From NCBI RefSeq assembly GCF_013004375.1, contig NZ_JABERI010000030.1:58264-122263 (forward strand): a stretch of DNA of 64,000 nt. The letters run 5' to 3'. Below the pieces are notes generated by a model. The model saw only the letters and a list, made by a program, of their open reading frames with translations, ran no database searches and had not been told where the DNA came from. Both the position numbers and the translations under genes were made by a program. The DNA is from Acinetobacter terrae (GTDB lineage: Bacteria > Pseudomonadota > Gammaproteobacteria > Pseudomonadales > Moraxellaceae). Shown piece after piece: positions 24,850 through 34,645 of this stretch (position 1 is the first letter of the stretch; each line of letters opens with the position of its first letter).

Positions 24850-27183
24850 ATGTCAAACAATAACTTTTCTCAAGTTGCAGCCTTCATTTGGTCGGTTGCA
24901 GATTTACTTCGTGGTGACTTTAAACAATCGCAATATGGACGTGTGATTTTACCGTTTACCTTGTTGCGTCGCTTAGAGTGTGTGCTTGCGGAAAGTAAAG
25001 CTGCTGTTGTAGCAGAGCATGAAAGAATTCAGCCAGAAAACTATTCTGAAGACACACAAGAAAAGTTCTTGTTACGTGCCACCAATGAATTGGCATTCTT
25101 TAATACCTCGCCTATGGATTTAGGCAAGATGGGTCAAACCGATATTAAAGCCAATCTCAAAACCTATGTGCAAAGTTTTTCTAAAGATGCACGTGAGATT
25201 TTTGAGCATTTTAAATTCGATGAATTTGTCGGTTTACTCGATGATGCCAACTTACTCTATAAAGTCGTCAAGATGTTCGCCACGACTGATCTCAGTCCTG
25301 AAGCTGTTTCTAACCATGAAATGGGTTTAGTGTTTGAGGAACTGATCCGTCGTTTTGCCGAAGGTTCGAACGAAACCGCAGGGGAACACTTTACCCCGCG
25401 TGACATTGTTCGCTTAACCACATCACTGGTATTTATGGAAGATGATGAAGCCTTAAGTAAAGAAGGCATCATCCGTACCATATACGATCCAACGGCGGGT
25501 ACGGGCGGTTTCCTGTCATCAGGGATGGAATATGTATTAGAGCTCAACCCTAAAGCGGTGATGCGGTCTTTTGGTCAGGAGCTAAACCCTGAGTCTTATG
25601 CCATCTGTAAAGCAGACATGCTGATTAAAGGTCAGGATGTTAGCCGAATTAAACTCGGCAATACTTTATCCAATGACCAACTCTCACAGGATAAATTTGA
25701 TTACATGCTTTCCAATCCACCTTTTGGTGTGGACTGGAAAAAGATTGAAGCTGATATCAAAGATGAACATCAAGTCAAAGGCTTTGATGGGCGTTTTGGT
25801 GCAGGCTTGCCGCGTGTATCGGACGGTTCCCTGCTGTTCCTGATGCACCTGATCAGCAAGATGCGCAATCGTGACCAGGCCAGTGATCAAGGCAGCCGGA
25901 TTGGCATTATCCTGAACGGTTCGCCCCTCTTTACCGGTAGTGCCGGCAGCGGTGAAAGTGAAATCCGTCGTTATATTCTAGAAGCTGATTTGCTGGAAGC
26001 GATTATCGCTTTACCGAATGACATGTTCTATAACACCGGTATCGCCACCTATATTTGGGTGCTGAGCAATAAAAAAGATGCCGAGCGTAAAGGCAAAGTA
26101 CAGCTTATTGATGGCAGTCATTTGTACAGCAAGATGCGTAAGTCTCTCGGCTCTAAGCGTAACGAGATGAGCGAAGATGATATCAAGACCATTATCCGCA
26201 GCTTTGGTGACTTTGAAGTGATGGACGCACGCACACTGGATAAACCAGCAGAAGTTAAGTCTAATCGTGGTCGCCAGTCTGCTCATCCTAAAAGTGAGCC
26301 TGCCAAAACCTTTGCCAGTAAAATTTTTAACAGCTATGAATTCGGTTATCGCCGCGTGACCATTGAACGTCCATTGCGTTTATCGGCACAGATTACGGAT
26401 GAGGCGATTGCTTTTTTACGTTTTGCACCGAAGCCATTTAATGCGGTGATGCAAAGCATTTATGAGCAGTTTGGTACGACATGGACAGATGCATCCACAG
26501 ACCAAAGCTATGGTGATTTATCCGAGCTTGCGCTTGAAGTGCGTGCCTTGATTAAAGCCGAATATCCTGAGCTTAAAGAAAAAGACATTAAAGATGTACT
26601 GGATAGCAAAATATGGTTATTCCAAAAAGAACTGATGCACAAGGCTCAAGCCTTACAAGACCAGATTGGCACGGCGCAATCTGACGACTTTAACCAGTTT
26701 GATGAAAGCTTAAAGCAGGCCTTTAAAGCCACAGACATCAAGCTCGACAGCAAAGAGAAAAAACAATTCCTCGATGCCATTACTTGGAAAAACCCTGAAG
26801 CAGAACCTGTTATTAGTAAAGTCGTAAAAGGTGCTGAAAACCCACTCTATGGTCAATTTACTTACAACGGCAAAGTGGTTGAGTTTGTACAGGATGGAGA
26901 TTTGCGTGATGCGGAAAATATTGCATTGAATCCAAATGTAGACACCACCGATTTAATTGAGACTTACTTTAAACGTGAAGTTCAGCCGCATGTGCCGGAT
27001 GCATGGATTAATGCCGACAAGCGTGATGATAAAGATGGCGAGATTGGCATAGTGGGTTATGAGATTCCGTTTAACCGTCATTTTTATGTGTATGAACCGC
27101 CACGTGACCTGGCCGAGATTGATGCGGATCTGGATGCGGTGAGCCGTGAAATTATGGCACTTCTGCAAGAGGTGCATTCATAA
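24850..27183 (+). CDS. hsdM: Type I restriction-modification system methyltransferase subunit HsdM
   Basis: 777 residues from the ATG at 24850 (preferred to the TTG at 24835). The N terminus is the HsdM helical domain ([20 protein letters not shown]). GEHFTPRD leads to SAM motif [10 protein letters not shown] (residues 213-221) and the N6-adenine catalytic motif NPPF (289-292). It is longer than classic 500-residue HsdM proteins because of a C-terminal extension, seen in one HsdM subgroup. With HsdS it methylates adenine in the bipartite site. It overlaps hsdS by one base. Confidence 0.93.
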   Translation: MSNNNFSQVAAFIWSVADLLRGDFKQSQYGRVILPFTLLRRLECVLAESKAAVVAEHERIQPENYSEDTQEKFLLRATNELAFFNTSPMDLGKMGQTDIKANLKTYVQSFSKDAREIFEHFKFDEFVGLLDDANLLYKVVKMFATTDLSPEAVSNHEMGLVFEELIRRFAEGSNETAGEHFTPRDIVRLTTSLVFMEDDEALSKEGIIRTIYDPTAGTGGFLSSGMEYVLELNPKAVMRSFGQELNPESYAICKADMLIKGQDVSRIKLGNTLSNDQLSQDKFDYMLSNPPFGVDWKKIEADIKDEHQVKGFDGRFGAGLPRVSDGSLLFLMHLISKMRNRDQASDQGSRIGIILNGSPLFTGSAGSGESEIRRYILEADLLEAIIALPNDMFYNTGIATYIWVLSNKKDAERKGKVQLIDGSHLYSKMRKSLGSKRNEMSEDDIKTIIRSFGDFEVMDARTLDKPAEVKSNRGRQSAHPKSEPAKTFASKIFNSYEFGYRRVTIERPLRLSAQITDEAIAFLRFAPKPFNAVMQSIYEQFGTTWTDASTDQSYGDLSELALEVRALIKAEYPELKEKDIKDVLDSKIWLFQKELMHKAQALQDQIGTAQSDDFNQFDESLKQAFKATDIKLDSKEKKQFLDAITWKNPEAEPVISKVVKGAENPLYGQFTYNGKVVEFVQDGDLRDAENIALNPNVDTTDLIETYFKREVQPHVPDAWINADKRDDKDGEIGIVGYEIPFNRHFYVYEPPRDLAEIDADLDAVSREIMALLQEVHS

Positions 27184-28520
27184 TGTCAAAAACAGTGGCG
27201 AAGTATCAAAAATATGTGGAATATAAAGATTCAGGTGTTGAGTGGTTGGGGAAAGTTCCTACGCATTGGAATATAAAAAGAATTAAAGAGACCGCTCAAA
27301 TTATTAATGGCTATCCATTTGACTCTGAAAAATTTGATCCGATTAATGGTACTCCTTTGGTTAGAATTCGAGATATAAATTCTAATGAAACACAAGTATT
27401 CTTTAATGGATCTGTGCCCAAAGAAGCTTTAATTTTTAACTCTGATATTTTAATCGGAATGGATGGAGACTTTAATGTATCTCAGTGGAAAGGAGGAGAA
27501 GCTGCACTAAATCAACGAGTATGCTGTTTAAGAAGCAATGATACGTTTTTAACAAAATTTTTATCTTATTTACTTCCTACTCGGATGAAAATTATTAATG
27601 ATTTAACTTACTTCACGACAGTTAAGCATTTATCAAGTACTGATATTTTGAAAACTGTATATGCAATACCTAATAAAATTGAGTATGCAAATATAGCCAA
27701 TTTCCTCGATCATGAAACCGCAAAAATTGACAGCCTGATTGAAAAGCAACAACAGTTAATTCAGCTTTTAAAAGAAAAACGTCAAGCGGTAATTAGTCAT
27801 GCTGTGACCAAAGGGCTCAATCCAAATGTACCGATGAAAGACTCGGGTGTGGAATGGTTAGGGCAAGTGCCTGAGCATTGGACGCTTAAAAGCTATCGTC
27901 ACGCGTCTCGTATCTATCGAGGTAAATTTGGTCATCGTCCTAGAAATGATCCAGCTTTTTATGATGGAGAATACCCATTTATTCAAACAGGAGATGTAGC
28001 AAGAGCTGAAAAATTTATTACCACTTATTCTCAGACCTTAAATGAAAAAGGAAAAGAAGTTAGTCAACTTTTTCCCAAAGGTACTCTAATGATGGCTATT
28101 GCAGCGAATATTGGTGATTTAGCTATTTTAGGATTCGAAGCTTACGCACCTGATAGCGTTGTTGGATTTAAACCTAATGATGATATAGATTTAGAGTTTC
28201 TACGTTATAGTTTTATGGCTGCATTACCTGCTTTAGAACAGACCTCCACACAAAGCACTCAAGCTAATTTAAATATTGAAAGAATTGGTGCAGTACATGG
28301 CGTTTTTCCGTCATTTGATGAACAAAAAAAGATTGTTAATCATTTAGATGACTTGCTAGAAAAATACAGAGTCATTCGCATAGAAATGGATAAAGCTATT
28401 CAATTATTACAAGAACGCCGCACCGCACTTATTTCCGCAGCCGTCACCGGAAAGATCGACGTCCGCAACTGGCAAAACCCAAATAACAACAATGAAGCTA
28501 AAACGGAGTTTAGCGCATGA
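27183..28520 (+). CDS. hsdS: Type I restriction-modification specificity subunit HsdS
   Basis: 445 residues with two target-recognition domains. Each half opens with the same phrase (KDSGVEWLGKVPTHW near 15 and KDSGVEWLGQVPEHW near 218) and closes with a helix of the LLKEKRQAVISHAVTKG / LLQERRTALISAAVTGK type. These long helices set the spacer length between the two half-sites. The TRDs decide the DNA sequence, which I cannot deduce. It overlaps hsdM by 1 base and hsdR by 4 bases (ATGA). Confidence 0.93.
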   Translation: MSKTVAKYQKYVEYKDSGVEWLGKVPTHWNIKRIKETAQIINGYPFDSEKFDPINGTPLVRIRDINSNETQVFFNGSVPKEALIFNSDILIGMDGDFNVSQWKGGEAALNQRVCCLRSNDTFLTKFLSYLLPTRMKIINDLTYFTTVKHLSSTDILKTVYAIPNKIEYANIANFLDHETAKIDSLIEKQQQLIQLLKEKRQAVISHAVTKGLNPNVPMKDSGVEWLGQVPEHWTLKSYRHASRIYRGKFGHRPRNDPAFYDGEYPFIQTGDVARAEKFITTYSQTLNEKGKEVSQLFPKGTLMMAIAANIGDLAILGFEAYAPDSVVGFKPNDDIDLEFLRYSFMAALPALEQTSTQSTQANLNIERIGAVHGVFPSFDEQKKIVNHLDDLLEKYRVIRIEMDKAIQLLQERRTALISAAVTGKIDVRNWQNPNNNNEAKTEFSA

Positions 28521-31500
28521 GTCTAGATGCAACCCGGGAAAATAATTTCCAAAACGACATGATTCAGCACATGCAAGCCAACGGTTGGGTATTGGGTACA
28601 GCCAAACACTACGACCGTGAAAATGCACTGTATCGCGCAGACGTTCTAAACTTTGTACAAACGACGCAGCCTGAAGAATGGAACAAGTTTTGCCAAAACT
28701 ATCCTGTCGATTCAGAACGACATTTTATCGATGCCTTGGTGGTACAACTAAAAAAAGCTGACATCAATGCCACCGATCAAGCTTCACGTAGTTACGGTAC
28801 ATTGGGTGTGTTACGTCATGGACTAAAAATTCGTAATGCCCGTTTTAAACTGTGCCAGTTTAAACCTGAGCATAATCTCAATGCCGATACCTTGGCACGT
28901 TATGAGCAGAATATTTGCCGTGTCGTGCCTGAGTTGGTGTATAGCCCATATGCCACTAAAGCAGAATTAGAAAGTACCGGTGTGCAAGCCAAAAAATGGC
29001 GCATTGATCTGGTACTGTTTATTAATGGCTTACCAGTCTCTACGCTAGAGCTTAAATCTGAATTTAAGCAAACTGTGCAAAACGCAATTACCCAGTATAA
29101 AAAAACGCGCTTGCCGAAAGACCATGATACCAACAAGCCTGAACCCTTACTGACCTTTAAACGTGGTGCATTGGTACATTTTGCCGTGAGTCAGTATGAA
29201 GTCTATATGACCACACATCTGGCAGGCGACAGCACCTTTTTCTTACCCTTTAATAAAGGTACGCATGACGGCGGTGCAGGCAATGATGCACCTGAAGACC
29301 AAACTCGCTATGCAACCGATTATTTGTGGAATGAAGTTTTAACGCCTGACAATTTGCTGAATATTCTTGGACGTTTTGTTCACTTGAATATTGAAGACAA
29401 AGAAGATGCCGAAGGACGTAAATACAAAAAAGAAAGCCTGATCTTTCCACGTTACCATCAGTGGAATGTAGTGACCAAACTGGTTCAAGATGCCAAAGAC
29501 AATGGCACAGGGCATAAATACCTGATCCAGCACAGTGCCGGTTCAGGTAAATCTAATTCGATTGCGTGGACAGCGCATCAGCTTTCTACCTTGTACGATG
29601 AACATGGCAATAAACAGTTTGATTCTGTAATTGTGGTGACGGATCGCACCATCCTAGATGCCCAGCTACAAGATACGATTTATCAGTTTGAACATGCCGA
29701 TGGCGTGGTAGGACGAATTAACAATAAAGAAGGTGATGGCTCCAAGTCGGAGAAACTGGCAACATCTTTAGAAAAATCTCAACCGATTATTATTGTCACC
29801 ATTCAGACGTTCCCCTTTGTGCTCAAAGCCATTGAAAACAGCACCGCATTAAAAGAAAGACGTTACGCAGTCATTGCCGATGAAGCACATTCATCACAAA
29901 GCGGTTCAACAGCGCGACAACTCAAAGAAGTCTTGATGACTGACAGCAGTGATGAAGATGTCATGCTGTCATCGGAAGATATTTTAGATGCAACCTTGGC
30001 AGCGCGTCGTGCCAATCCAAACGTCAGCTATTACGCCTTTACCGCAACACCTAAAGCCAAAACCCTGGAACTGTTTGGACATTGCCCAAATCCCTTATTA
30101 CCACCGTCAGCAGAGAATAAACCTGAGGCCTATCATATCTATTCCATGCGCCAAGCGATTGAAGAAGGCTTTATTTTAGATGTGCTGAAGAACTACACCA
30201 ACTATAAAGTGGTATATAAGCTGACGCAAAAACTGGCTGAAAAAGACCATGAGGTGGATACCAAAAAAGCCAAGGTGAAGGTCAATCAATGGGTACGTTT
30301 ACATGACCACAATATTTCACAAAAAGTAAAAGTGATCATTGAGCATTTTAAAAAGAATGTGATGGGCCTATTGGGCGGTCAAGCCAAAGCTATGGTGGTA
30401 ACCAGCTCACGTAAAGAAGCCGTGCGCTATAAACTGGCCTTTGATAAATATGTCACCGAACAAGGTTATCAGTCGATTCAAGCGATGGTGGCATTCTCGG
30501 GTGAAGTTGAATTTAACGATTCAGATCCGAACAGCAGTGCATTAGTCGGGCAAAAATTTACTGAACACAACATGAACCCGAATTTAAAAGGGCGTGAAAT
30601 GCGTAAGGCATTTGACAGTGATGACTATCAGGTGATGCTGGTTGCCAATAAGTTTCAGACTGGTTTTGACCAACCAAAACTTTGTGCCATGTACGTGGAT
30701 AAAAAACTCGGTGGGGTAGAGTGCGTACAAACCTTGTCGCGTTTAAACCGGACGTATCCGGGTAAAGCCGAGTCAGGCACTTTTGTACTGGATTTCTTTA
30801 ATGAACCCGATGAAATTTTAGAATCCTTCCAGCCCTATTTTCAAACCGCTGAACTGGCTGATGTGACCGATCCAGATAAGGTCTTTGAACTATTTAACAA
30901 ACTCAAAAGCAATGGCATCTTTTTGTGGTCGGAAGTCGAGCAGTTTGCCACGGCATTCTTTAGCCGTAATAAATCCAACGCTGTATTGGCGAATATTTGT
31001 AAGCCAGCCATTGAGCGTTGGCAACAGCGTTATAACACAGCCATTACTGCATATAGTAAAACCAAAAACATGCTGGAACGCTGTAAACAAACGGGTGATG
31101 CTGTCTTGATTGGTAATGCGGAAAAAGATTTTGCTGAAGCCAAAAAAGCCAAAGATGAACTGGAAATCTTTAAAAAGGATTTAGGAACGTTTACCCGCTT
31201 TTATGAATTCATGTCACAGATCGTGGATTATGACGATAAAGAACTAGAAAAGCTGAGTCTGTTTGCACGTAATCTAAGACCGATGCTACGTGAAAATATC
31301 ATTTTAGATGACGAAATTGATTTAAGTAATATCGAGATGAGTCACTATCGCTTATCTAAGCTACGTCAGATTGATATTGAGTTACAAACCAATAGTACTA
31401 AGCATCAGCTAGAACCAAGTAATGATGTCGGCAGTGCGACTGCTAAAGATAAAAAGGAAGATTTTTTATCCAGTATTATTCATCGTTTAAATGAAGTCTT

Positions 31501-31783
31501 TGTGACAGATAAGCTGACAGATCAAGACATGATTAATTACGCCAATACCATTGCAGACAAGGTCTATGAGAATAATGGGGTAATGTCGCAAATTGCCAAT
31601 AACACACGTGAGCAAGCAATGCTGGGTGATTTCCCTCGTGCTATTGATGATGCCATTCTAGGCAGTCATGAAGCGCATAGAGAGCAAATGATGCAATTGC
31701 TTTCAGATCCATCTAAGGCCCATATTTTTGGTCATTTGATTTTTGATATGTTGGCGAATCGAGGGCAGATGCCGATGAGGTAG
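28517..31783 (+). CDS. hsdR: Type I restriction endonuclease subunit HsdR
   Basis: 1088 residues. The N-terminal nuclease domain has WRIDLVLFINGLP ... LELKSEF (D...ExK). The SF2 translocase follows with Walker A HSAGSGKSNS (near 340), DEAH box IADEAHSSQ, FTATPK and the later helicase block QTLSRLNRTYPGK. The C-terminal domain contacts the methylase core. It cuts unmodified DNA after ATP-driven translocation. All three hsd genes are intact, so the system may be active. Confidence 0.93.
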   Translation: MSLDATRENNFQNDMIQHMQANGWVLGTAKHYDRENALYRADVLNFVQTTQPEEWNKFCQNYPVDSERHFIDALVVQLKKADINATDQASRSYGTLGVLRHGLKIRNARFKLCQFKPEHNLNADTLARYEQNICRVVPELVYSPYATKAELESTGVQAKKWRIDLVLFINGLPVSTLELKSEFKQTVQNAITQYKKTRLPKDHDTNKPEPLLTFKRGALVHFAVSQYEVYMTTHLAGDSTFFLPFNKGTHDGGAGNDAPEDQTRYATDYLWNEVLTPDNLLNILGRFVHLNIEDKEDAEGRKYKKESLIFPRYHQWNVVTKLVQDAKDNGTGHKYLIQHSAGSGKSNSIAWTAHQLSTLYDEHGNKQFDSVIVVTDRTILDAQLQDTIYQFEHADGVVGRINNKEGDGSKSEKLATSLEKSQPIIIVTIQTFPFVLKAIENSTALKERRYAVIADEAHSSQSGSTARQLKEVLMTDSSDEDVMLSSEDILDATLAARRANPNVSYYAFTATPKAKTLELFGHCPNPLLPPSAENKPEAYHIYSMRQAIEEGFILDVLKNYTNYKVVYKLTQKLAEKDHEVDTKKAKVKVNQWVRLHDHNISQKVKVIIEHFKKNVMGLLGGQAKAMVVTSSRKEAVRYKLAFDKYVTEQGYQSIQAMVAFSGEVEFNDSDPNSSALVGQKFTEHNMNPNLKGREMRKAFDSDDYQVMLVANKFQTGFDQPKLCAMYVDKKLGGVECVQTLSRLNRTYPGKAESGTFVLDFFNEPDEILESFQPYFQTAELADVTDPDKVFELFNKLKSNGIFLWSEVEQFATAFFSRNKSNAVLANICKPAIERWQQRYNTAITAYSKTKNMLERCKQTGDAVLIGNAEKDFAEAKKAKDELEIFKKDLGTFTRFYEFMSQIVDYDDKELEKLSLFARNLRPMLRENIILDDEIDLSNIEMSHYRLSKLRQIDIELQTNSTKHQLEPSNDVGSATAKDKKEDFLSSIIHRLNEVFVTDKLTDQDMINYANTIADKVYENNGVMSQIANNTREQAMLGDFPRAIDDAILGSHEAHREQMMQLLSDPSKAHIFGHLIFDMLANRGQMPMR

Positions 31784-31869
31784 GTTAAACTTAATTGGTT
31801 TAGAAATGATCCATTCTTTTGAGTGAATCTAGAAACTTCAGATCTTGTATCACTTTACTTGTACAGGGG

Positions 31870-32031
31870 TTATTTAATTCGATCCAAATAATGACCATAT
31901 GTGACCCATTTACACTTTTTGCATTGCCATTCACTACGGGCATTTAGGTGGTTAATTTGATTGCCATGAATAGTTCGAATCAGTTTGTAATCATGCTTGC
32001 AAAAAATAGATTTAATGATTTTCTTAATCAT
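31870..32031 (-). CDS. Small zinc-binding phage-type protein
   Basis: A 53-residue gene read from the minus strand, ATG at 32031 with GGTGG upstream and TAA at 31870-31872. FCKHDYKLIRTIHGNQIN followed by EWQCKKCKWVTYGHYL is a family of small prophage proteins I recall in Acinetobacter, with C-x-H ... CxxC as zinc ligands. It lies directly opposite a longer but meaningless plus-strand frame. Function unknown. Confidence 0.7.
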   Translation of the reverse strand: MIKKIIKSIFCKHDYKLIRTIHGNQINHLNARSEWQCKKCKWVTYGHYLDRIK

Positions 32032-32138
32032 ACTGCCACCGCTTTTTTAACTGAATGCCCTAAATCTATCCGCATCCTCTGTCTGCATACAGCGCTAGCG
32101 CGGAATGGAATTAAAAATCGGAGCATCATTTTCTTTAT

Positions 32139-32274
32139 GAAAAAAGCCCACTCAAGGAAAGATGACGTGGGCTATAAATAATGACCATGGAAAGTCATTC
32201 AGAAACTACAGCTAGTTTCTGTTGGTTATTTTGTACACTAATCTAGTAATTTTCAGTGGCGTAACATACCAAAA
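32139..32274 (-). ncRNA. Candidate small RNA (element C) with promoter region
   Basis: On the minus strand a conserved upstream block (TTTTGGTATGTT, 32274 down) is followed 53 bases later by the hairpin AGAAACTAGCTGTAGTTTCT (32220-32201). Next come a second hairpin AATGAC...GTCATT and a terminator stem AGCCCAC/GTGGGCT with a T6 tail (32173-32140). The upstream block, spacing and first hairpin match element B at 32866-32996 on the opposite strand. The transcript would be about 80 nt. It may belong to the multi-copy small RNAs of Acinetobacter (recalled). Confidence 0.6.
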
Positions 32275-32627
32275 TACAAAATAATGTTAATTGAATCATG
32301 TTTTTAGGTAGGCTAAATTAATAATTTAGAAACAATAAAGGCCAAATCAAGTGACGGCATGCAATTTTAAACCATCGTGAATAAAGGAAACTATTATTAA
32401 AGCCCTTGTCGCGAGCTACATGCTACTCATTAATTTCACATTCTTAAAGTTAGCTATTGATCTTGATATTTTTAGCTTTCGCTCTCTTTTTATTTAGGGT
32501 GTCATGCAAGCTTATGGCTCTATGGTTAACTCAATGACTTGATTAAGTCACATTCAATTCAAATGAATTTATGATTGTCATTTAATGTGAATGATTTTTT
32601 ATTTAAAAATTAATAACATAGTCAATA

Positions 32628-32703
32628 CTAGAACTGTGATCTTTAGTTAATCCTATTATCAGTTTTTAACCTACAATTTCCCCAAGTTGTAGGTTTTTTT
32701 TTG
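32628..32703 (+). ncRNA. Candidate small RNA (element A)
   Basis: A weak first hairpin (GAACT ... AGTT, 32631-32648), a TTAATCC segment and then a strong terminator CCTACAA/TTGTAGG with TTTCCCC in the loop and a T9 tail (32670-32702). The order resembles elements B and C, but the sequence is more divergent and the upstream block is not clearly conserved. Confidence 0.4.
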
Positions 32704-32865
32704 ACTACCATTAAGTAATTAAGCAACACGACGTTTAGGTGATGTGTAAAAGTTAAAAAAGAGAAATAATAAGTTTTAAATTAATTAATAAATACGATTA
32801 ATTACGTCTGATAGATAGTTAAGTACAATTGTATAAAAACTTGATTTATTTCTCATTATTTTTAT

Positions 32866-32996
32866 TTTTGGTATGTTTTGCCAGTGTGTAATAATGGATT
32901 TGTATACAAAATAATTAATAGAAACTTGCTGTAGTTTCCTAATCTAAAACTGATGTTTTTAGTTTTCCCCATACCTCACTGTATGGGATTTTTTTG
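32866..32996 (+). ncRNA. Candidate small RNA (element B) with promoter region
   Basis: An upstream block TTTTGGTATGTTTTGCCA (32866-32883) is followed by TATACAAAAT and, 54 bases from the block, the hairpin GAAACTTGCTGTAGTTTC (32921-32938). Next come a CTAAAAC/GTTTTTAG hairpin and the terminator CCCATAC/GTATGGG with a T7 tail (32968-32995). It is homologous to element C on the other strand. No start codon with a ribosome site lies inside. Confidence 0.6.
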
Positions 32997-33264
32997 TCAT
33001 TTTTTTAAAATTTATTTGAGATTAGGTAATGATCTTTAATTTTAAAAAGTTCAATCATTTTCTATCTATCTTATACAAATAAATTTAAGACAAGAAATAA
33101 CAAATATTAAATAGCTACCAAGACTCTCGACATACTCCACCTTTTTTAGAAAAGGCTCTGCTGTGGCTTTAAAGATTTTACACGATAGGATAGTTTTTAA
33201 ATTCTCCAAAAAAATCACTAGAAAATGCTTTATTATCTTGGTATTAGATATAAAGAGTATTCAC

Positions 33265-33993
33265 ATGAGAAAAGTATTAATTGTTAGTATTTTGGGTCTG
33301 AGCTTGGCTATTGTTGGGTGTGGGAAAAATAATAATGCAGTAAATAATATTAGTGAAGAGAATCAAATACCAGTGGATGTGAGTGCGGTTGCTGAGGAGT
33401 TAGAGCCATTAAAACCTACAACAAACTGGGTATATAGTGAAAGTACAGATGAGATGCGAGGAATTGATTCGAGATTTGCATCAATTGATTCAGACAATCA
33501 GGTGCAATTCGACTTTCCTTATGATGGTGGATCAAACTTAAGAATAACATTGAGAAAAAAGACGGGTGAATCCCCAGAAGTAATGTTTGTTGTGAGTAAA
33601 GGACAATATTCATGCGATACAATTTCAGATAATTGCTACGCCTCGATAAAATTTGATAATAAGGCAGTTGAAAATATCGCACTGGCTAGTACTTCTGACT
33701 ACTCTAGTGACGTTTTATTTATCAAATATGACACTGATATCAATGAGTTTATACGATCTCTTTCGAAAGCAAAAGCCGTAATAATTGAACTTCCATTTTA
33801 TCAAGAAGGTGCGCAGCAATTTAAATTCTCCCCTTCAGGTTTAAACTGGAATATCCCGAAAATTAAAAAAATAAAGTCAGACTCGATTAGTGTGGCAGCA
33901 GAGGCAGCGATTGATGCAGCAGAAGCGGCAGCAGCAGCGGCAGTAATGAATGAACCAGAGGTTACTGAAGTAACTGAAATAGAGGAGCAGTAA
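33265..33993 (+). CDS. Hypothetical lipoprotein with Ala-rich tail
   Basis: 242 residues from the ATG at 33265 (MRKVLIVSILGLSLAIVGCG), chosen because it gives a lipoprotein signal peptide with lipobox IVGC; the in-frame upstream Met at 33163 would bury it. The mature part has a two-Cys loop (YSCDTISDNCYAS) and ends in an alanine-rich low-complexity tail (AAIDAAEAAAAAA) and an acidic end. I do not recognise the family. It is 1 base from the next membrane protein gene, so they are one operon. Confidence 0.7.
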   Translation: MRKVLIVSILGLSLAIVGCGKNNNAVNNISEENQIPVDVSAVAEELEPLKPTTNWVYSESTDEMRGIDSRFASIDSDNQVQFDFPYDGGSNLRITLRKKTGESPEVMFVVSKGQYSCDTISDNCYASIKFDNKAVENIALASTSDYSSDVLFIKYDTDINEFIRSLSKAKAVIIELPFYQEGAQQFKFSPSGLNWNIPKIKKIKSDSISVAAEAAIDAAEAAAAAAVMNEPEVTEVTEIEEQ

Positions 33994-33994
33994 C

Positions 33995-34528
33995 ATGACC
34001 AAGATATCCAAAACAATTATCGGTTTGCTTATTATTGTGCTGAGTATTTTGGCAATTAACTATATTTCCCTTCAAAGACATATGGGGAGTATTTTGGCAG
34101 CTGATTCAAGAAATAAAGGCTTAAAGGTTTGGGTTCACTACAAATGGTTTATTAATCCAACTCAATTGGAATATGATTTAAGAAGTATATCTGGTGAAAA
34201 CAGTACTGCTGACGTAACACGTATAATGTTGCAATTCTCAGAAAAAATAAAAAATAAAAACTTTGACAAGGTGGTTTTAGCCTATAAAGGCAGTGATAAG
34301 TTTTATTTTAAAGGTGATTATTTTCAGAAGCTTGGAAATGAATACGAATTTCAAAATCCAATTTATACATTAAGAACAATACCTGAAAATGTATATTCTT
34401 TAGGGGGGGGGCGTATGTATGGAGCATGGACGGGGGGATGGCTTGGTGTAATGGGTAAGCAAATGGAAGATCTAAATAACTTTGCCAAAGATTGGTATTT
34501 AGATGATGTAATAAAGGAATTAAATTAA
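33995..34528 (+). CDS. Hypothetical membrane-anchored protein with a poly-G tract
   Basis: 177 residues with one N-terminal transmembrane helix (about 7-26) and a periplasmic or cytoplasmic soluble domain. Not recognised. It directly follows the lipoprotein gene. The coding sequence has nine consecutive G (34403-34411, encoding SLGGGR) and six more G near 34432, which may be prone to slippage. The pair could work together at the cell envelope. Confidence 0.65.
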   Translation: MTKISKTIIGLLIIVLSILAINYISLQRHMGSILAADSRNKGLKVWVHYKWFINPTQLEYDLRSISGENSTADVTRIMLQFSEKIKNKNFDKVVLAYKGSDKFYFKGDYFQKLGNEYEFQNPIYTLRTIPENVYSLGGGRMYGAWTGGWLGVMGKQMEDLNNFAKDWYLDDVIKELN

Positions 34529-34562
34529 ACTTTTCTAAGCTATTTTTAATACCCGAAATTCA

Positions 34563-34583
34563 TAGCCCACATCTGGTGGGCTA
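34563..34583 (+). terminator. Weak terminator after the lipoprotein operon
   Basis: An 8-bp stem TAGCCCAC / GTGGGCTA around ATCTG, followed only by TTTAATATT, so termination may be partial. Confidence 0.55.
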
Positions 34584-34645
34584 TTTAATATTCCAAAAGC
34601 CCGAAGCAAAAAATAGATTAGAGAAAATATGAAATTGGAATGATA

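Larger units (their letters stand above)
32032..33264. other. 1.2-kb non-coding stretch holding three related RNA-like elements
   Basis: Apart from the three elements described separately (32139-32274 minus, 32628-32703 plus, 32866-32996 plus) I see no protein gene. A 32100 palindrome (GCGCTAGCGC) lies at the edge. The density of terminators without genes is the main sign of small RNAs here. Confidence 0.55.

Noticed and set aside
31948..32181. 77-codon plus-strand frame after hsdR
   Set aside because: The protein looks random; the opposite strand holds a zinc-protein gene and an RNA-like element that explain the region better.
33900..33960. Ala-codon repeat in the lipoprotein gene as a mobile repeat
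   Set aside because: It is simple GCA/GCG low complexity coding for an Ala-rich tail, with no defined unit.
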